Source of the DNA: Sorangium cellulosum | Lineage (GTDB): Bacteria; Myxococcota_A; Polyangia; Polyangiales; Polyangiaceae | DNA: 64,000 nt | Reading direction: 5' to 3' | NCBI RefSeq assembly: GCF_002950945.1 | Contig: NZ_CP012673.1 | Coordinates: 14,003,501 to 14,067,500 of the forward strand | Shown: positions 41,537 to 51,012 of the stretch, one piece after another | How the letters are laid out: each line of letters starts with the position of its first letter | How positions within the stretch are numbered: position 1 is the first letter of the stretch | Position numbers and translations under genes: made by a program | The notes under the pieces: generated by a model | Database searches by the model: none | The model's input: only the letters and a program-made list of their open reading frames with translations | What the model was told of the DNA's origin: nothing

Positions 41537-41898
41537 ACGCCGGCGTCGCGCGCGCACCCTCGCAAGACGAACCCTCCTCGACAACGTGAGCTCCGAGGGC
41601 CGCGCAGGGGAGGTCGCCGTCCTCCGCTGCGCCCCCATCGCGCACCCTCACGCCCGCGGGCTCGCGCAGCAGAAGGCGCTCGCGAAGGCGGTGTGTGCGC
41701 GTGTGCGTGCGTGAATGCCTGTTATGCTGGGCCGCCGCCCACTCTATCCCCAACCACTCTGCGCTCTCTGTATCGATGTAAATCGAACATGGAATTCCAT
41801 GGAAATAATTTACACGTCGCGCATAAAATTGTATTGATACGCTCGGGCATCGCACAGCCTGTGCGATGGCTCCGCCTGATCTTGCCAGGGGGTATTCA
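41537..41898. other. Intergenic, AT-richer promoter region
   Basis: About 360 bases. The stretch 41760-41850 is markedly AT-rich (TCCATGGAAATAATTTACAC) compared with its surroundings and likely holds the promoter of the haloperoxidase-like gene. No small gene recognised. Confidence 0.5.
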
Positions 41899-43284
41899 AT
41901 GCTGCTGTCCGAACGTGACCAAAGGGACGCGTGTACCCGACACAGAACCGGCATGGTGGGCCGAAGAGGTAGGGGGTTGGTGGCGGCGGTGGCTCTGTCG
42001 GCCGCCGCGCTCTCATGGTCCGATGACGCTCGAGCCAACGAGGAGGTGCGTGACTGGAACATGGTCATGGCGGAGATGGAGCCGCTGACGGGGTTCTTCA
42101 TGGCCTCGCGGCTCGCGGCGCTCCTGCACGTCGGGATTCATGACGCGCTCAACTCGATCCCCGAGACCGCTCGCTACGAGACCTATCTGCCGCCCGTGCC
42201 CGCCGAAGGCCCTGCCTCCCCCGAGGCGGCCCTGGCTGCCGCAGGGCGGACGATGTTGACGAACTACATCGATTTCTACTCGGACGAGAGCCTTCCGCCG
42301 GATTTCTCGAGGCCGCTCCTTCAGGAGATGTTGCCGATGGTGGAGGCCGTCTATGCCATTCAGCTGGCGGCGGTCCCGGAGGGCCCCGCGAAGACGGAGG
42401 GCATCCGGATCGGCGAAGCGGCCGCCGACAACCTGTGGAACGAGCGCCTCGGCGACGGGTGGGACAACCCGGACGATCTCGAGTTCGAGTTCCCCGACAA
42501 CGACGGCGATGGCAACCCGATGACCGGCCTTCCGGGGCAATACGTCATGCTCGACCCGGCCGATACGTTCCCCGGCTCGTCGCAGCCGTTCTTCTTCTGG
42601 TGGGGAGACATGACCCCCTGGACGATGGAGTCGAACGACCAGTTCCTGCCCCCCCCTCCGCCCAAGTACAGGAGCGGCGCGTTCCGCAGGGACCTGGAGG
42701 AGACCCGCATCTACGGCGCGGTGGACAGCGCCGTGCGCACCCCTCAGCAGAGCTTCGAGGCCCTCTGGTGGGAAGCCTGCGATGGCTACGTCTTCGGCGG
42801 CACGTACTCGTTCACCCGGCAGCTCGTCATGGACTTCGAGATGGACAACCACGAAGCCGCGCGGGTGTTTGCGCTCGCGATGATGACCCAGGCCGACGCC
42901 ATGATCTCCAACGTGAACAGCAAGAACTTCTACAACTTCTGGCGGCCGATCACGGCGATCGACTATTTCTATCCGGGCTCCGGCTGGAGGCCGCTCATGA
43001 CCACCTCGCCGAACCAGGAGTACCCCGCCGGGCACCCGATGGTGAGCGGCGCGACCCTCTACGCTCTGATGGAGTTCTTCGGCGGCCGCCCCCTGGATAC
43101 TCCGCTCGTCGGGACGAACACCTGCGGGAGCGTCGTGTTCTCATCGCTCAAGGATGCCGTCGAGGGGGTGATCAACGCCCGCGTGTGGGGGGGCATTCAC
43201 TACCGAGGTTCGGGTGAGGTCGGGGCGAGGACGGGCAAGAAGATCGCCAAGTACGTCCATCGACGCTTCCTGCAGCCCCTGTAG
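41899..43284 (+). CDS. Exported vanadium-dependent haloperoxidase / PAP2-like protein
   Basis: A 461-residue protein of the vanadium chloroperoxidase/acid phosphatase superfamily. The three anion-binding blocks are present: NFWRPITAI near 347, EYPAGHPMVSGA near 373 and ARVWGGIHYRGSGEVG near 426, supplying Arg, His and Arg-Gly-His for vanadate or phosphate. An export signal with a long basic lead and twin Arg (GRRGRGLVAAVALSAAAL) ends near DDARA. ATG 41899 is chosen because AGGGGG lies just upstream; ATG 41953 would give a shorter signal. Whether it halogenates or acts as a phosphatase cannot be read from these motifs. Confidence 0.9.
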   Translation: MLLSERDQRDACTRHRTGMVGRRGRGLVAAVALSAAALSWSDDARANEEVRDWNMVMAEMEPLTGFFMASRLAALLHVGIHDALNSIPETARYETYLPPVPAEGPASPEAALAAAGRTMLTNYIDFYSDESLPPDFSRPLLQEMLPMVEAVYAIQLAAVPEGPAKTEGIRIGEAAADNLWNERLGDGWDNPDDLEFEFPDNDGDGNPMTGLPGQYVMLDPADTFPGSSQPFFFWWGDMTPWTMESNDQFLPPPPPKYRSGAFRRDLEETRIYGAVDSAVRTPQQSFEALWWEACDGYVFGGTYSFTRQLVMDFEMDNHEAARVFALAMMTQADAMISNVNSKNFYNFWRPITAIDYFYPGSGWRPLMTTSPNQEYPAGHPMVSGATLYALMEFFGGRPLDTPLVGTNTCGSVVFSSLKDAVEGVINARVWGGIHYRGSGEVGARTGKKIAKYVHRRFLQPL

Positions 43285-43758
43285 GAGAGCGGCGCGACAG
43301 CGGCGCTGCCCACCGGCGCGACGGCCAGCTCCGGCCCCACATCCTCATTTCAGCGTCGGCTCTCATCATTCCCAGGCGAACGCGACGGACCGTCCGGTGC
43401 GACCGTCCTCGGCGGACTCGGATCCGGTGAGGTGGGTCGTGTGGGGTGTGCGGCTGTGCCAGGGCTGCCATGGGAGCGCCCACGCGCTGACACGCGGCGC
43501 GCCACGGCGGGTGACGGCGCCGCGGCGGGTATCGTTCGGGAGGCGCTCGTTCGCACTTGTTTGAGCCCGAACAGCAGGACTAGTATGCTCTCTGAGCAAG
43601 GGGGTCTTGCTGCTTGTCGGATCAGAGTCCGCCGCGTGCTGGTGGTCCTCTGTAGCGTCTGTGTGCCGGGGTGACTCGCCGGCCCAGGTCATGCTACATC
43701 GGCCTCCGCCGCACGGGCGACTTCGAGCCGGGCTCGCTCATGGGCGCGGGAGGTCGGG
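43285..43758. other. Intergenic, no gene recognised
   Basis: About 470 bases upstream of the large hybrid kinase gene. Short frames exist but none is protein-like. The promoter of the signalling cluster is expected here. Confidence 0.5.
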
Positions 43759-46700
43759 GTGAGTCAGTTTACGATTACCGAGGAGATCCAGCCCGGTCTG
43801 GACACCGCGCTCTATCGCGGGTACCGGAACTCGGATCACGCGCCCGTGTCGGTGAAGCTCCTCAAGCGCTCGCACGAGAGCCCGCGAGAGGCCGCCAAGC
43901 TGCGCTACGAATACATGATGATCCGCGACCTCGGCCTCCCCGGGGTCGTCACGGCGTACGGCCTCGAGCGGCACGAGGGCGGCCTTGCCCTGGTCATGGA
44001 GGACCTCGGGGAGCAGCCGCTCCACGAGGTCCTCGAGGCGGAGCGCGTCGACGTCGGGACGGCGCTCAGGATCGCCGCCTCGGTCGCGGAGACGCTGGAC
44101 GCGCTGCACCGCCGGCACGTCATCCACAAGGACCTGAGCCCGAGGAACATCCTCGTCAACATGCGCACGGGTACGGCGAGGCTGAGCGACTTCAGCGTCG
44201 CGACGCGCCTCTCCCAGGAGATCCAGCGGGCCGAGAGCCCTGACACGCTCGAGGGGAGCCTTCCCTATATGTCGCCGGAGCAGACCGGCCGGATGAACCG
44301 GACCCTCGATCACCGGACGGACCTCTACTCCCTCGGCGTGGTGATGTACGAGATGCTCTCGGGCCGCCTTCCGTTCCAGTCCTCCGACCCGATGGAGATG
44401 GTGCACAGCCACATCGCCAGGAGGCCCATGCCTCCGCACGAGAGTTCACCCGAGATCCCGAGGGTCGTCTCGGATATCATCATGAAGCTGCTCGCGAAGG
44501 CCGCGGAGGATCGCTACCAGGGCGCCTTCGGGCTCGCCGTCGATCTGCGCGAATGCCTGGCTCGGCGCGGGGCGAACGGGACGATCGAGCCGTTCCCGCT
44601 GGGCCGGCGCGACCTCTCCGGCGAGCTCCACATCCCCCAGCGGCTCTACGGCCGCGAGGCAGAGACGAGGGAGCTCCTGCTCGCGTTCGACCGCGTGAGC
44701 CAGGGCGGCGTCGAGCTCCTCCTCGTCGCCGGCTTCTCGGGCATCGGCAAATCGGTCCTCGTCAACGAGGTGCACAAGCCGATCGCGGCGCAGGGCGGCG
44801 CGTTCATCTCGGGCAAGTTCGACCTGCTCAACCGGAGCGTCCCCTACGCGCCGATAGCGAACGCCTTCCGGGACCTCATCCGGAGCCACCTCCAGGGCTC
44901 CGCCGAGCAGCTCTCGTCCTTGAATGCACGGCTCCTCCTCGCGCTCGGGCCGAACGCGCAGCTCGTCATCGATCTCATCCCGGAGCTCTCGGCCATCCTG
45001 GGGCCGCAGCCGAGCGTGCCGGAGCTCGGGCCGACGGAGTCGCAGAACCGCTTCGCCATCGTCTTCCAGGGGTTCCTCCGGATCTTCGCCACCAAGGAGC
45101 GCCCGCTGGTGCTCTTCCTCGACGACTTGCAGTGGGCCGACTCCGCCTCGCTCAGGCTGCTCCAGGCCATCCTGGCGAACCCGGAGAACGCCTACCTCCT
45201 CGTCCTCGGGGCGTACCGCGACAACGAGGTCGGCCCGGCCCACCCGCTCGCGCTGACGGTCGAGGAGATAAGGAAGGCGAGCGCGAAGCTCAGCGAGATC
45301 ACGCTGAAGCCGCTCGCGCCATCCACCGTCGCCCAGATCATCGCCGACACCTTCGTGACCGATACAGACCGGGTGGAACCCCTCGCCGAGATCGTCTTCG
45401 ACAAGACGCAGGGGAATCCGTTCTTCATGAGCCAGCTCCTCGGGGCGCTCCACCGGGACAAACTGGTCGGCTTCAACGCGGCCACAGGCGCCTGGGAGTG
45501 GGATCTCACGCGCATCCAGCAGGCGGACATCACGGACAACGTGGTTGTCCTCATGGTCGGCAAGATCCGGAAGCTCGCGGCCGGCACGCAGCGTATCCTG
45601 AAGCTCGCCGCGTGTATGGGCCACCAGTTCGAGCTGAAGACGCTGTCCGTCATCCACGAGAAGACCCCCGCCGCGACGGCCGCCGATCTGTGGGAGGCGC
45701 TCCGGGAGGGCTTCGTCGTGCCGCTCACGGCAGAGTACCGCTTCCTCCACGCGCCCAGGGGAGAGGACGTCGAGGATCAGCAGGAGCTCGAGGCGCTCCG
45801 GATCTCGTACAAGTTCCTGCACGACCGCGTCCAGCAGGCCGCGTACTCGATGATCGAGGAAGACCGCCGGCAGGCGGTCCACCTCCAGATCGGCAGGCTG
45901 CTCAGGAGGTCGCGAGGGGATGGGGGACACGACGACGACGTGTTCCAGATCGTCCATCACACGAACCTGGGCGCCGCGCTGATCACCGAGCGCGGCGAGC
46001 AGGTGTACGTCGCGCGGCTGAACCTCGCGGCCGGCCAGCGGGCGAAGGCCGCCACCGCCTTCCAGACCGCGGTCGGCTGCTTCCGCGCCGGGGCCACGCT
46101 GCTCGGGGAGGCGGGGTGGAGCGACGAGTACGCGACGACGTTCGAGCTCTCCGCAGAGCTGGCCGAGTGCGCGTACCTGAACGGCCACCACGAGGAGGCA
46201 GAGGCTCTCTTCGACGTCATCCTGCGTCGAGCGCGGACGACGCTCGAGCGCGCCCAGATCCTCAACCTGCGTGTCGTCCTCTACTGCATGCAGATCAGGT
46301 ATGTCCAGGCCATGGAGGTCGGGCGGGCCGCGCTCGCGCTCCTCGGCATCCATGTGCCGGAGGCAGAGGAGGAGTGCCGGGCCGCGCTGGAGGCAGAGCT
46401 CGCCCAGGTGCGCGTGAACCTCCGCGGGCGCCGGATCCCGGAGCTCATCGACTCGCCGGCGATGACCGATCCCGAGCAGCTCATCGCGCTGAAGATCCTG
46501 GCGAACCTGTGGGGGGTGGCGTTCATCATCAACCCCGTGCTCCTCGCGCTGGTCTGCGTGATGCCCGCGAACATCTCCCTCAAGCACGGGCACTCGGAGG
46601 AAGCGGCCTTCGGTTACCTGACCTACGGCTTCGTGCTGGCGACGCGCGGCGAGTACCAGCCGGCGCATGAGTTCGGCCAGCTCGCGCTGGATCTCAACGA

Positions 46701-49029
46701 GAAATACAACAACGTCTCGATAAAGTGCCGCCTCCATTACATGTTCGCGTTGAACGTGAGCTTCTGCAAGAAGTCGCTCCGTCTGTCCCTCGAGCATGCC
46801 AGGCGTGCCGTTCGTGCCGGCCCGGAGTCGGGCGATCTGAACTATCTGTCGTACACGCTCTCCAACATCATCTGGACCAGGATCAGCCTGGGTGACGAGC
46901 TCGGCGCCCTCGGTGAGGAGATCGAGAAGCTCCTCCTGCTGGTGCGGCAGACCTACAACCCGGCGAGCACGGCGAACGTGACGATCGGGAGGCAGCTCGT
47001 CGCGTGCCTCCGGGGGCGCACGGCGGGCCTCCATTCCCTGGGAGACGGCGCCCTCGACGAGGCCGCCTTCGTCGAGAGCATCAAGGCGCCCGAGCTCGTC
47101 AGCACGTTGTGCTGGTACGCCGCGGCCAAGCTCCGGCTCGCGCTGCTCGCCGAAGATCACGCCGCCGCGATCGACATGGGGATCATCGCCGACGAGACGA
47201 TCGGGGGGAGCGCGGGCCTCATCTTCTCGGTCGACATGGCGTTCCACCTGTGCCTCGCGATCCTCGCGCTGCCTCCGGCGCAGGCGTCCGCGGAGCGGCT
47301 TCAGGGGCTGCTCGCCCGTTATCGGGGCAAGGTCTTCTCCTACGCCGAGGGCTGCCCCGAGAATTTCCAGCACAAGCGGCTCCTGATCGAGGCCGAGGAG
47401 GCGCGCGCCGCCGGGCGGCGGATCGAGGCGATGGACCTTTACGACCAGTCGATCCAGGTGGCCAGCACGAACCGGTTCGTGCACGACGAGGCGCTCGCCG
47501 GCGAGCTCGCGGCCAGGTTCTATCTCGGCCTGGGCCGGGAGAAGGTCGCCGGCGTTTACATGACCGAGGCCCACCGCTGTTATCGCGCGTGGGGCGCGTC
47601 CGCCAAGGTGGCGCAGCTCGAGGGGAAGTACGGCGCCCTCCTCGCCGCTCGCCCGCCGTCGGCGCCGGAGAGGCTCGGGCTCCCGGCGGGGCCCATCGCG
47701 ATCGATCTGATGACCGTCTTCAAGGCATCCCAGGCGCTCTCCGGCGAGATCGACCTGGAGCGGCTGCTCCAGAAGCTCCTGCGGATCACGATCGAGAACG
47801 CGGGCGCCGAGAGGGGGTACCTGCTCCGGGATCACGCCGGGGACCTGCTCCTCGAGGCGGAGGCCGAGGCCGACGGGATGAAGGTCACCGTCTGCAGGCC
47901 CGCGGCGCCGGTGCCGCCCTCGGCCGCGCCGCTCACCCTGCTCGGGCACGTCAGGAGGGAGAGAGCGCGTGTGGTCCTCGACGATGCGGCCGGCGAGCCA
48001 CGGTTCGCGGACGACGACTACATACGGCTGAAGCGGCCGAAGTCGGTGTTGTGCATCCCGCTCCTGCGGCAGGGGGCCCTGGTAGGCCTCCTTTACCTCG
48101 AGAACAACCTGACCACCGGCGCGTTCACGCCGGAGCGAGCCTCGACGCTGGATCTCCTGGCGTCGCAGGCCGCGAGCTCGCTGGAGAACGCGCGGCTCTA
48201 CGCGGAGCTGTCGAAGGAGAACACCGAGCGCAGGCGGGCGGAGGAGGCGCTCCGGGAGCTCAACGCCGAGCTGGAGCTCCGGATCCAGCAGCGGACGGCG
48301 CAGCTGCAGGTGGCGAACCGGGAGCTGGAGGCGTTCAGCCACTCCGTATCACACGACCTGCGCGCGCCGCTCAGGACCATCGACGGCTTCAGCCTCGCCC
48401 TGCTCGAGGACCACGGCGACAAGCTCGACGAGGAGGCGCGCGATCTCTTGATGCAGGTGCGCTGGGGGAGCGAGCGGATGTCGGAGCTCATCGACGACAT
48501 GCTCAGGCTGTCGCGCGTGGCGCGCGCCGAGATGCAGCGGGAGCATGTCGACATGAGCGCGCTCGCGGGCGAGGTGCTCGCCGCGCTGCGGAGGTCGCAG
48601 CCGGATCGCACCGTGGAGTGCCTCGTCGCCGGCGGGGTGACCGCGAACGGCGACGCGCACCTGCTCAAGATCGCGCTGGAGAACCTGCTCGGCAACGCGT
48701 GGAAGTTCACGGGCAAGCGGACGGACGCCCGGATCGAGTTCGGGCAGGTCGAGGGCGGGCACGAGGATCCGCGCGACGGCCGCGCGACGTATTTCGTGCG
48801 CGACAACGGCGCCGGGTTCGATATGAAGTACGTCGCGAAGCTGTTCGGCACGTTCCAGCGCCTGCACACCGAGGAGGAGTTCCCGGGGACCGGCGTCGGC
48901 CTCGCGACCGTACACCGCATCGTCGCGCGTCATGGCGGCCGCGTCTGGGCCGAGGGCGCGGTAGACCGGGGAGCGACGTTCTATTTCACTCTTCCGCCTG
49001 GAAACCCATCTGCTCGCAAGGCGTCATGA
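43759..49029 (+). CDS. Giant hybrid: Ser/Thr kinase - AAA ATPase - TPR-like - GAF - histidine kinase
   Basis: A 1756-residue cytoplasmic signalling protein. The order is: protein kinase domain (about 8-275; HKDLSPRN near 128, SPEQTGRMN), STAND/MalT-type ATPase (about 295-600; Walker A GFSGIGKS near 323, Walker B LFLDDLQWAD), helical TPR-like region (about 700-1290), GAF (about 1315-1480), coiled coil, HisKA with H-box FSHSVSHDLRAPLRT near 1531, and HATPase (N-box ENLLGNAWKFT near 1640; DNGAGFD; GTGVGLA). The kinase has DFS instead of DFG, and its glycine loop is not obvious. GTG 43759 has GGGAGG upstream. Its stop overlaps the receiver remnant, and the receiver-PAS-STAS gene follows, a likely phosphotransfer partner. 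Confidence 0.95.
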   Translation: MSQFTITEEIQPGLDTALYRGYRNSDHAPVSVKLLKRSHESPREAAKLRYEYMMIRDLGLPGVVTAYGLERHEGGLALVMEDLGEQPLHEVLEAERVDVGTALRIAASVAETLDALHRRHVIHKDLSPRNILVNMRTGTARLSDFSVATRLSQEIQRAESPDTLEGSLPYMSPEQTGRMNRTLDHRTDLYSLGVVMYEMLSGRLPFQSSDPMEMVHSHIARRPMPPHESSPEIPRVVSDIIMKLLAKAAEDRYQGAFGLAVDLRECLARRGANGTIEPFPLGRRDLSGELHIPQRLYGREAETRELLLAFDRVSQGGVELLLVAGFSGIGKSVLVNEVHKPIAAQGGAFISGKFDLLNRSVPYAPIANAFRDLIRSHLQGSAEQLSSLNARLLLALGPNAQLVIDLIPELSAILGPQPSVPELGPTESQNRFAIVFQGFLRIFATKERPLVLFLDDLQWADSASLRLLQAILANPENAYLLVLGAYRDNEVGPAHPLALTVEEIRKASAKLSEITLKPLAPSTVAQIIADTFVTDTDRVEPLAEIVFDKTQGNPFFMSQLLGALHRDKLVGFNAATGAWEWDLTRIQQADITDNVVVLMVGKIRKLAAGTQRILKLAACMGHQFELKTLSVIHEKTPAATAADLWEALREGFVVPLTAEYRFLHAPRGEDVEDQQELEALRISYKFLHDRVQQAAYSMIEEDRRQAVHLQIGRLLRRSRGDGGHDDDVFQIVHHTNLGAALITERGEQVYVARLNLAAGQRAKAATAFQTAVGCFRAGATLLGEAGWSDEYATTFELSAELAECAYLNGHHEEAEALFDVILRRARTTLERAQILNLRVVLYCMQIRYVQAMEVGRAALALLGIHVPEAEEECRAALEAELAQVRVNLRGRRIPELIDSPAMTDPEQLIALKILANLWGVAFIINPVLLALVCVMPANISLKHGHSEEAAFGYLTYGFVLATRGEYQPAHEFGQLALDLNEKYNNVSIKCRLHYMFALNVSFCKKSLRLSLEHARRAVRAGPESGDLNYLSYTLSNIIWTRISLGDELGALGEEIEKLLLLVRQTYNPASTANVTIGRQLVACLRGRTAGLHSLGDGALDEAAFVESIKAPELVSTLCWYAAAKLRLALLAEDHAAAIDMGIIADETIGGSAGLIFSVDMAFHLCLAILALPPAQASAERLQGLLARYRGKVFSYAEGCPENFQHKRLLIEAEEARAAGRRIEAMDLYDQSIQVASTNRFVHDEALAGELAARFYLGLGREKVAGVYMTEAHRCYRAWGASAKVAQLEGKYGALLAARPPSAPERLGLPAGPIAIDLMTVFKASQALSGEIDLERLLQKLLRITIENAGAERGYLLRDHAGDLLLEAEAEADGMKVTVCRPAAPVPPSAAPLTLLGHVRRERARVVLDDAAGEPRFADDDYIRLKRPKSVLCIPLLRQGALVGLLYLENNLTTGAFTPERASTLDLLASQAASSLENARLYAELSKENTERRRAEEALRELNAELELRIQQRTAQLQVANRELEAFSHSVSHDLRAPLRTIDGFSLALLEDHGDKLDEEARDLLMQVRWGSERMSELIDDMLRLSRVARAEMQREHVDMSALAGEVLAALRRSQPDRTVECLVAGGVTANGDAHLLKIALENLLGNAWKFTGKRTDARIEFGQVEGGHEDPRDGRATYFVRDNGAGFDMKYVAKLFGTFQRLHTEEEFPGTGVGLATVHRIVARHGGRVWAEGAVDRGATFYFTLPPGNPSARKAS

Positions 49030-49181
49030 TGAACCACGGGACGATCCTCCTCGTCGATGACAACAAACGCGACGCGGCGCTGACCCTCCGCGCGATCTTC
49101 GTCGAGCTCACGAAGGCGATCGAGCGGCTGCACGTCTGCTGGCAGATGAACGAGGCTGCGCCGCCGAGGAGAGCGTCCTAG
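49026..49181 (+). pseudogene. Response-regulator receiver remnant with internal deletion
   Basis: A 51-codon frame overlapping the hybrid kinase stop in an ATGA arrangement and ending directly before the next ATG. The first half, GTILLVDDNKRDAALTLRAI, is the start of a CheY-like receiver with its acidic Asp pair. The second half, ELTKAIERLHVCWQMNEAAP, resembles the last helix of Rcp1-type receivers (normally ...LGLYWLLLNEPPP). The about 90 residues in between, including the phospho-acceptor Asp, are missing without loss of frame. A short peptide is probably still translated, but it cannot be a working receiver. Confidence 0.75.
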
Positions 49182-50387
49182 ATGAATACGCCGCTCCGCG
49201 CTCTCCTGGTCGAGGATTCCGAGCAGGATGCGCGGCTCATCCTGCGCGAGCTCAAGCGAGGGGGCTACGATCCGTCGCACGAGCGGGTGCATACGCCCGA
49301 GGCGATGGCGGCGGCGCTGGAGCGGCACCCGTACGACGTCGTTCTCTGTGATCACAGCATGCCTCGGTTCGACTCGCTGGCGGCGCTCCGCCTCATCAAC
49401 GAGCGCGGGCTCGATCTGCCCTTCATCATCGTCTCGGGCAGCATCGGCGAGATGATCGTCGCCGAGGTCATGAGATCCGGCGCGCACGATTACGTCTTGA
49501 AGAGCGATATCCGGCGCCTGGTCCCCGCGATCGAGCGCTCGCTGCGCGACGCGGCCGAGCGGAGGGAGCGCAGGCGTGCGGAGATCGCGCTCAAGGAGAG
49601 CGAGGAGCGGTTCGCCCTGGCCGTGCAGGGCTCGCGCGACGGGCTCTGGGACTGGAACCTCGCCACCGGGGGCGCCTATTACTCCGAGCGCTTGAAGGAC
49701 ATCCTCGGTTGCGGGGAGGGCGCGCTCGGCGATTCCCCCGAGTCCTTCTTGAGGCTCGTCCACGAGGAGGACAGGAGCCGGGTGGCGAGCGCCCTCCGCG
49801 ACCACCTGGAGCGGGGTGAGCCTTACGACGTGGAGTTCCGGCGCCGCACGGAGACGGGCGAGCTACGCTGGCTCTGCTCCCGCGGGCAGGCGCGCTGGGA
49901 CGATCTGGGGAAGGCCACGCGCATGGCGGGCTCGATCAGCGACATCACCGCTCGCAAGCAGGCGGAGGCGGCGCTGATGGACAAGCTCGACATCATCGAG
50001 CGGCAGCAGGAGGCGATCCGCAAGCTCTCGACGCCGATCATCGAGGTATGGGACGGCGTGATCACCATGCCGGTGTTCGGATCCGTCGACGAGCACCGCG
50101 CCGAGCAGATGATGGATGTGCTGCTCCAGGCGATCGCGCGGACCCGCTGTCGCTCGGCCATCATCGACCTGACCGGCGCCGACGTGATCGACCACCGCAC
50201 CGGCGATCATATCCTCAAGCTCGTCCGCGCCGTCGAGCTCGTCGGGGTGCGCGGGATCGTGGTGGGCATCCGCCCCGAGGTGGCGCGGACCATCGTATCG
50301 CTCGGCGTGGACCTCTCGCGGATCATCACGCTTGCAAACCTCCGCGATGCCCTGGTTCGTTGCATGCGGGGCACCACGCGCCGTTAG
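49182..50387 (+). CDS. Receiver-PAS-STAS fusion protein
   Basis: A 401-residue regulator. The CheY-like receiver at about 5-125 has LLVEDSEQDA acids, phospho-acceptor Asp in VVLCDHSMP near 57, and VLKS Lys near 106. A PAS/PAC domain lies at about 140-260 (SRDGLWDWNLATGGAYYSER; RMAGSISDITARKQAEA). A coiled DIIERQQEAIRKLSTPIIEV connector leads to a C-terminal STAS domain (about 285-395). The STAS half is closely related to the 5656-7503 protein. Its phospho-acceptor region reads DVIDHRTGDH, with His in place of Thr, and the first RsbR Thr position reads DEHRAEQ (Glu). It probably couples the upstream histidine kinase to STAS-based partner switching. It starts directly after the receiver remnant. 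Confidence 0.92.
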   Translation: MNTPLRALLVEDSEQDARLILRELKRGGYDPSHERVHTPEAMAAALERHPYDVVLCDHSMPRFDSLAALRLINERGLDLPFIIVSGSIGEMIVAEVMRSGAHDYVLKSDIRRLVPAIERSLRDAAERRERRRAEIALKESEERFALAVQGSRDGLWDWNLATGGAYYSERLKDILGCGEGALGDSPESFLRLVHEEDRSRVASALRDHLERGEPYDVEFRRRTETGELRWLCSRGQARWDDLGKATRMAGSISDITARKQAEAALMDKLDIIERQQEAIRKLSTPIIEVWDGVITMPVFGSVDEHRAEQMMDVLLQAIARTRCRSAIIDLTGADVIDHRTGDHILKLVRAVELVGVRGIVVGIRPEVARTIVSLGVDLSRIITLANLRDALVRCMRGTTRR

Positions 50388-50574
50388 CCGCGGCGCGCAT
50401 CGAAGAGGCTGCCTTCACTCGAGCCGTGCTGGCCGGCGAGCCGTTCGTCGGGCCGCTCGCCATCCGTGGAGCGGCCAGAGGAGGTGGTAGGACCACATTT
50501 CACGACCCGGCGCCGGTCCCGCCGTGGCACGGACGCCCCGGGGTACCCCTGTCGCGGTGCGATGCAGAGCGGCT

Positions 50575-51012
50575 ATGCTGCTCGCCATGCACGACCCGGA
50601 TCCCAGGCACGGTGTGCTCGAGCTCCGCGAGGAGCCCGAAGGAATCCTCTATGTCTCGGTTCATGGAGATCTCTCGGTGGGGATCGCGTGCTCGATCGCC
50701 GAAGCGTCCCAGCGCATCGCGGGGAGCGGCCGCGAGGTCCTGGTGCTCGCCGACGTGCGCCGCATGAACGCCATCCCGCATGACGTGCGCAAGCTGATGG
50801 CGAGCGGGACGCTCCGGGCGCGCCACGACGCGGTCGCGATCGTCGGAGCGAGCTTTGCCGTGCGCGTCGTCGCGACGCTCACCTCAAGGAGCCTGAGCCT
50901 GCTCACGTCACGCTCCTATCCCTTCGATTTTTTCGCCACGGAGGCCGAGGCACGCGCGTGGCTGCTCGCTCAGCGGGAGCCGATCCGGGCCAGGCAGCCG
51001 CCGGCCGCGTGA
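50575..51012 (+). CDS. SpoIIAA-like (STAS-related) protein
   Basis: A 145-residue cytoplasmic protein with a SpoIIAA/STAS-like alpha-beta fold. Visible are a first strand pair (HGVLELREEPEGILYVSVHG), a central VLVLADVRRMNAIPHDVR and a C-terminal YPFDFFATEAEARAWLL segment typical of the SpoIIAA-like family, which is often annotated as STAS/SEC14-like. It lies 187 bases after the receiver-PAS-STAS gene on the same strand. ATG 50575 is used; ATG 50587 would remove four residues. It has no kinase partner nearby. It may act in the same partner-switching network. Confidence 0.8.
   Translation: MLLAMHDPDPRHGVLELREEPEGILYVSVHGDLSVGIACSIAEASQRIAGSGREVLVLADVRRMNAIPHDVRKLMASGTLRARHDAVAIVGASFAVRVVATLTSRSLSLLTSRSYPFDFFATEAEARAWLLAQREPIRARQPPAA

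Noticed and set aside
44446..48342. A 1298-codon open frame on the minus strand opposite the giant hybrid kinase
   Set aside because: It is Arg/Leu/Glu-rich without domain structure, and exists only because GC-biased codons on the plus strand keep the opposite frame open. The plus strand carries complete, ordered domains.
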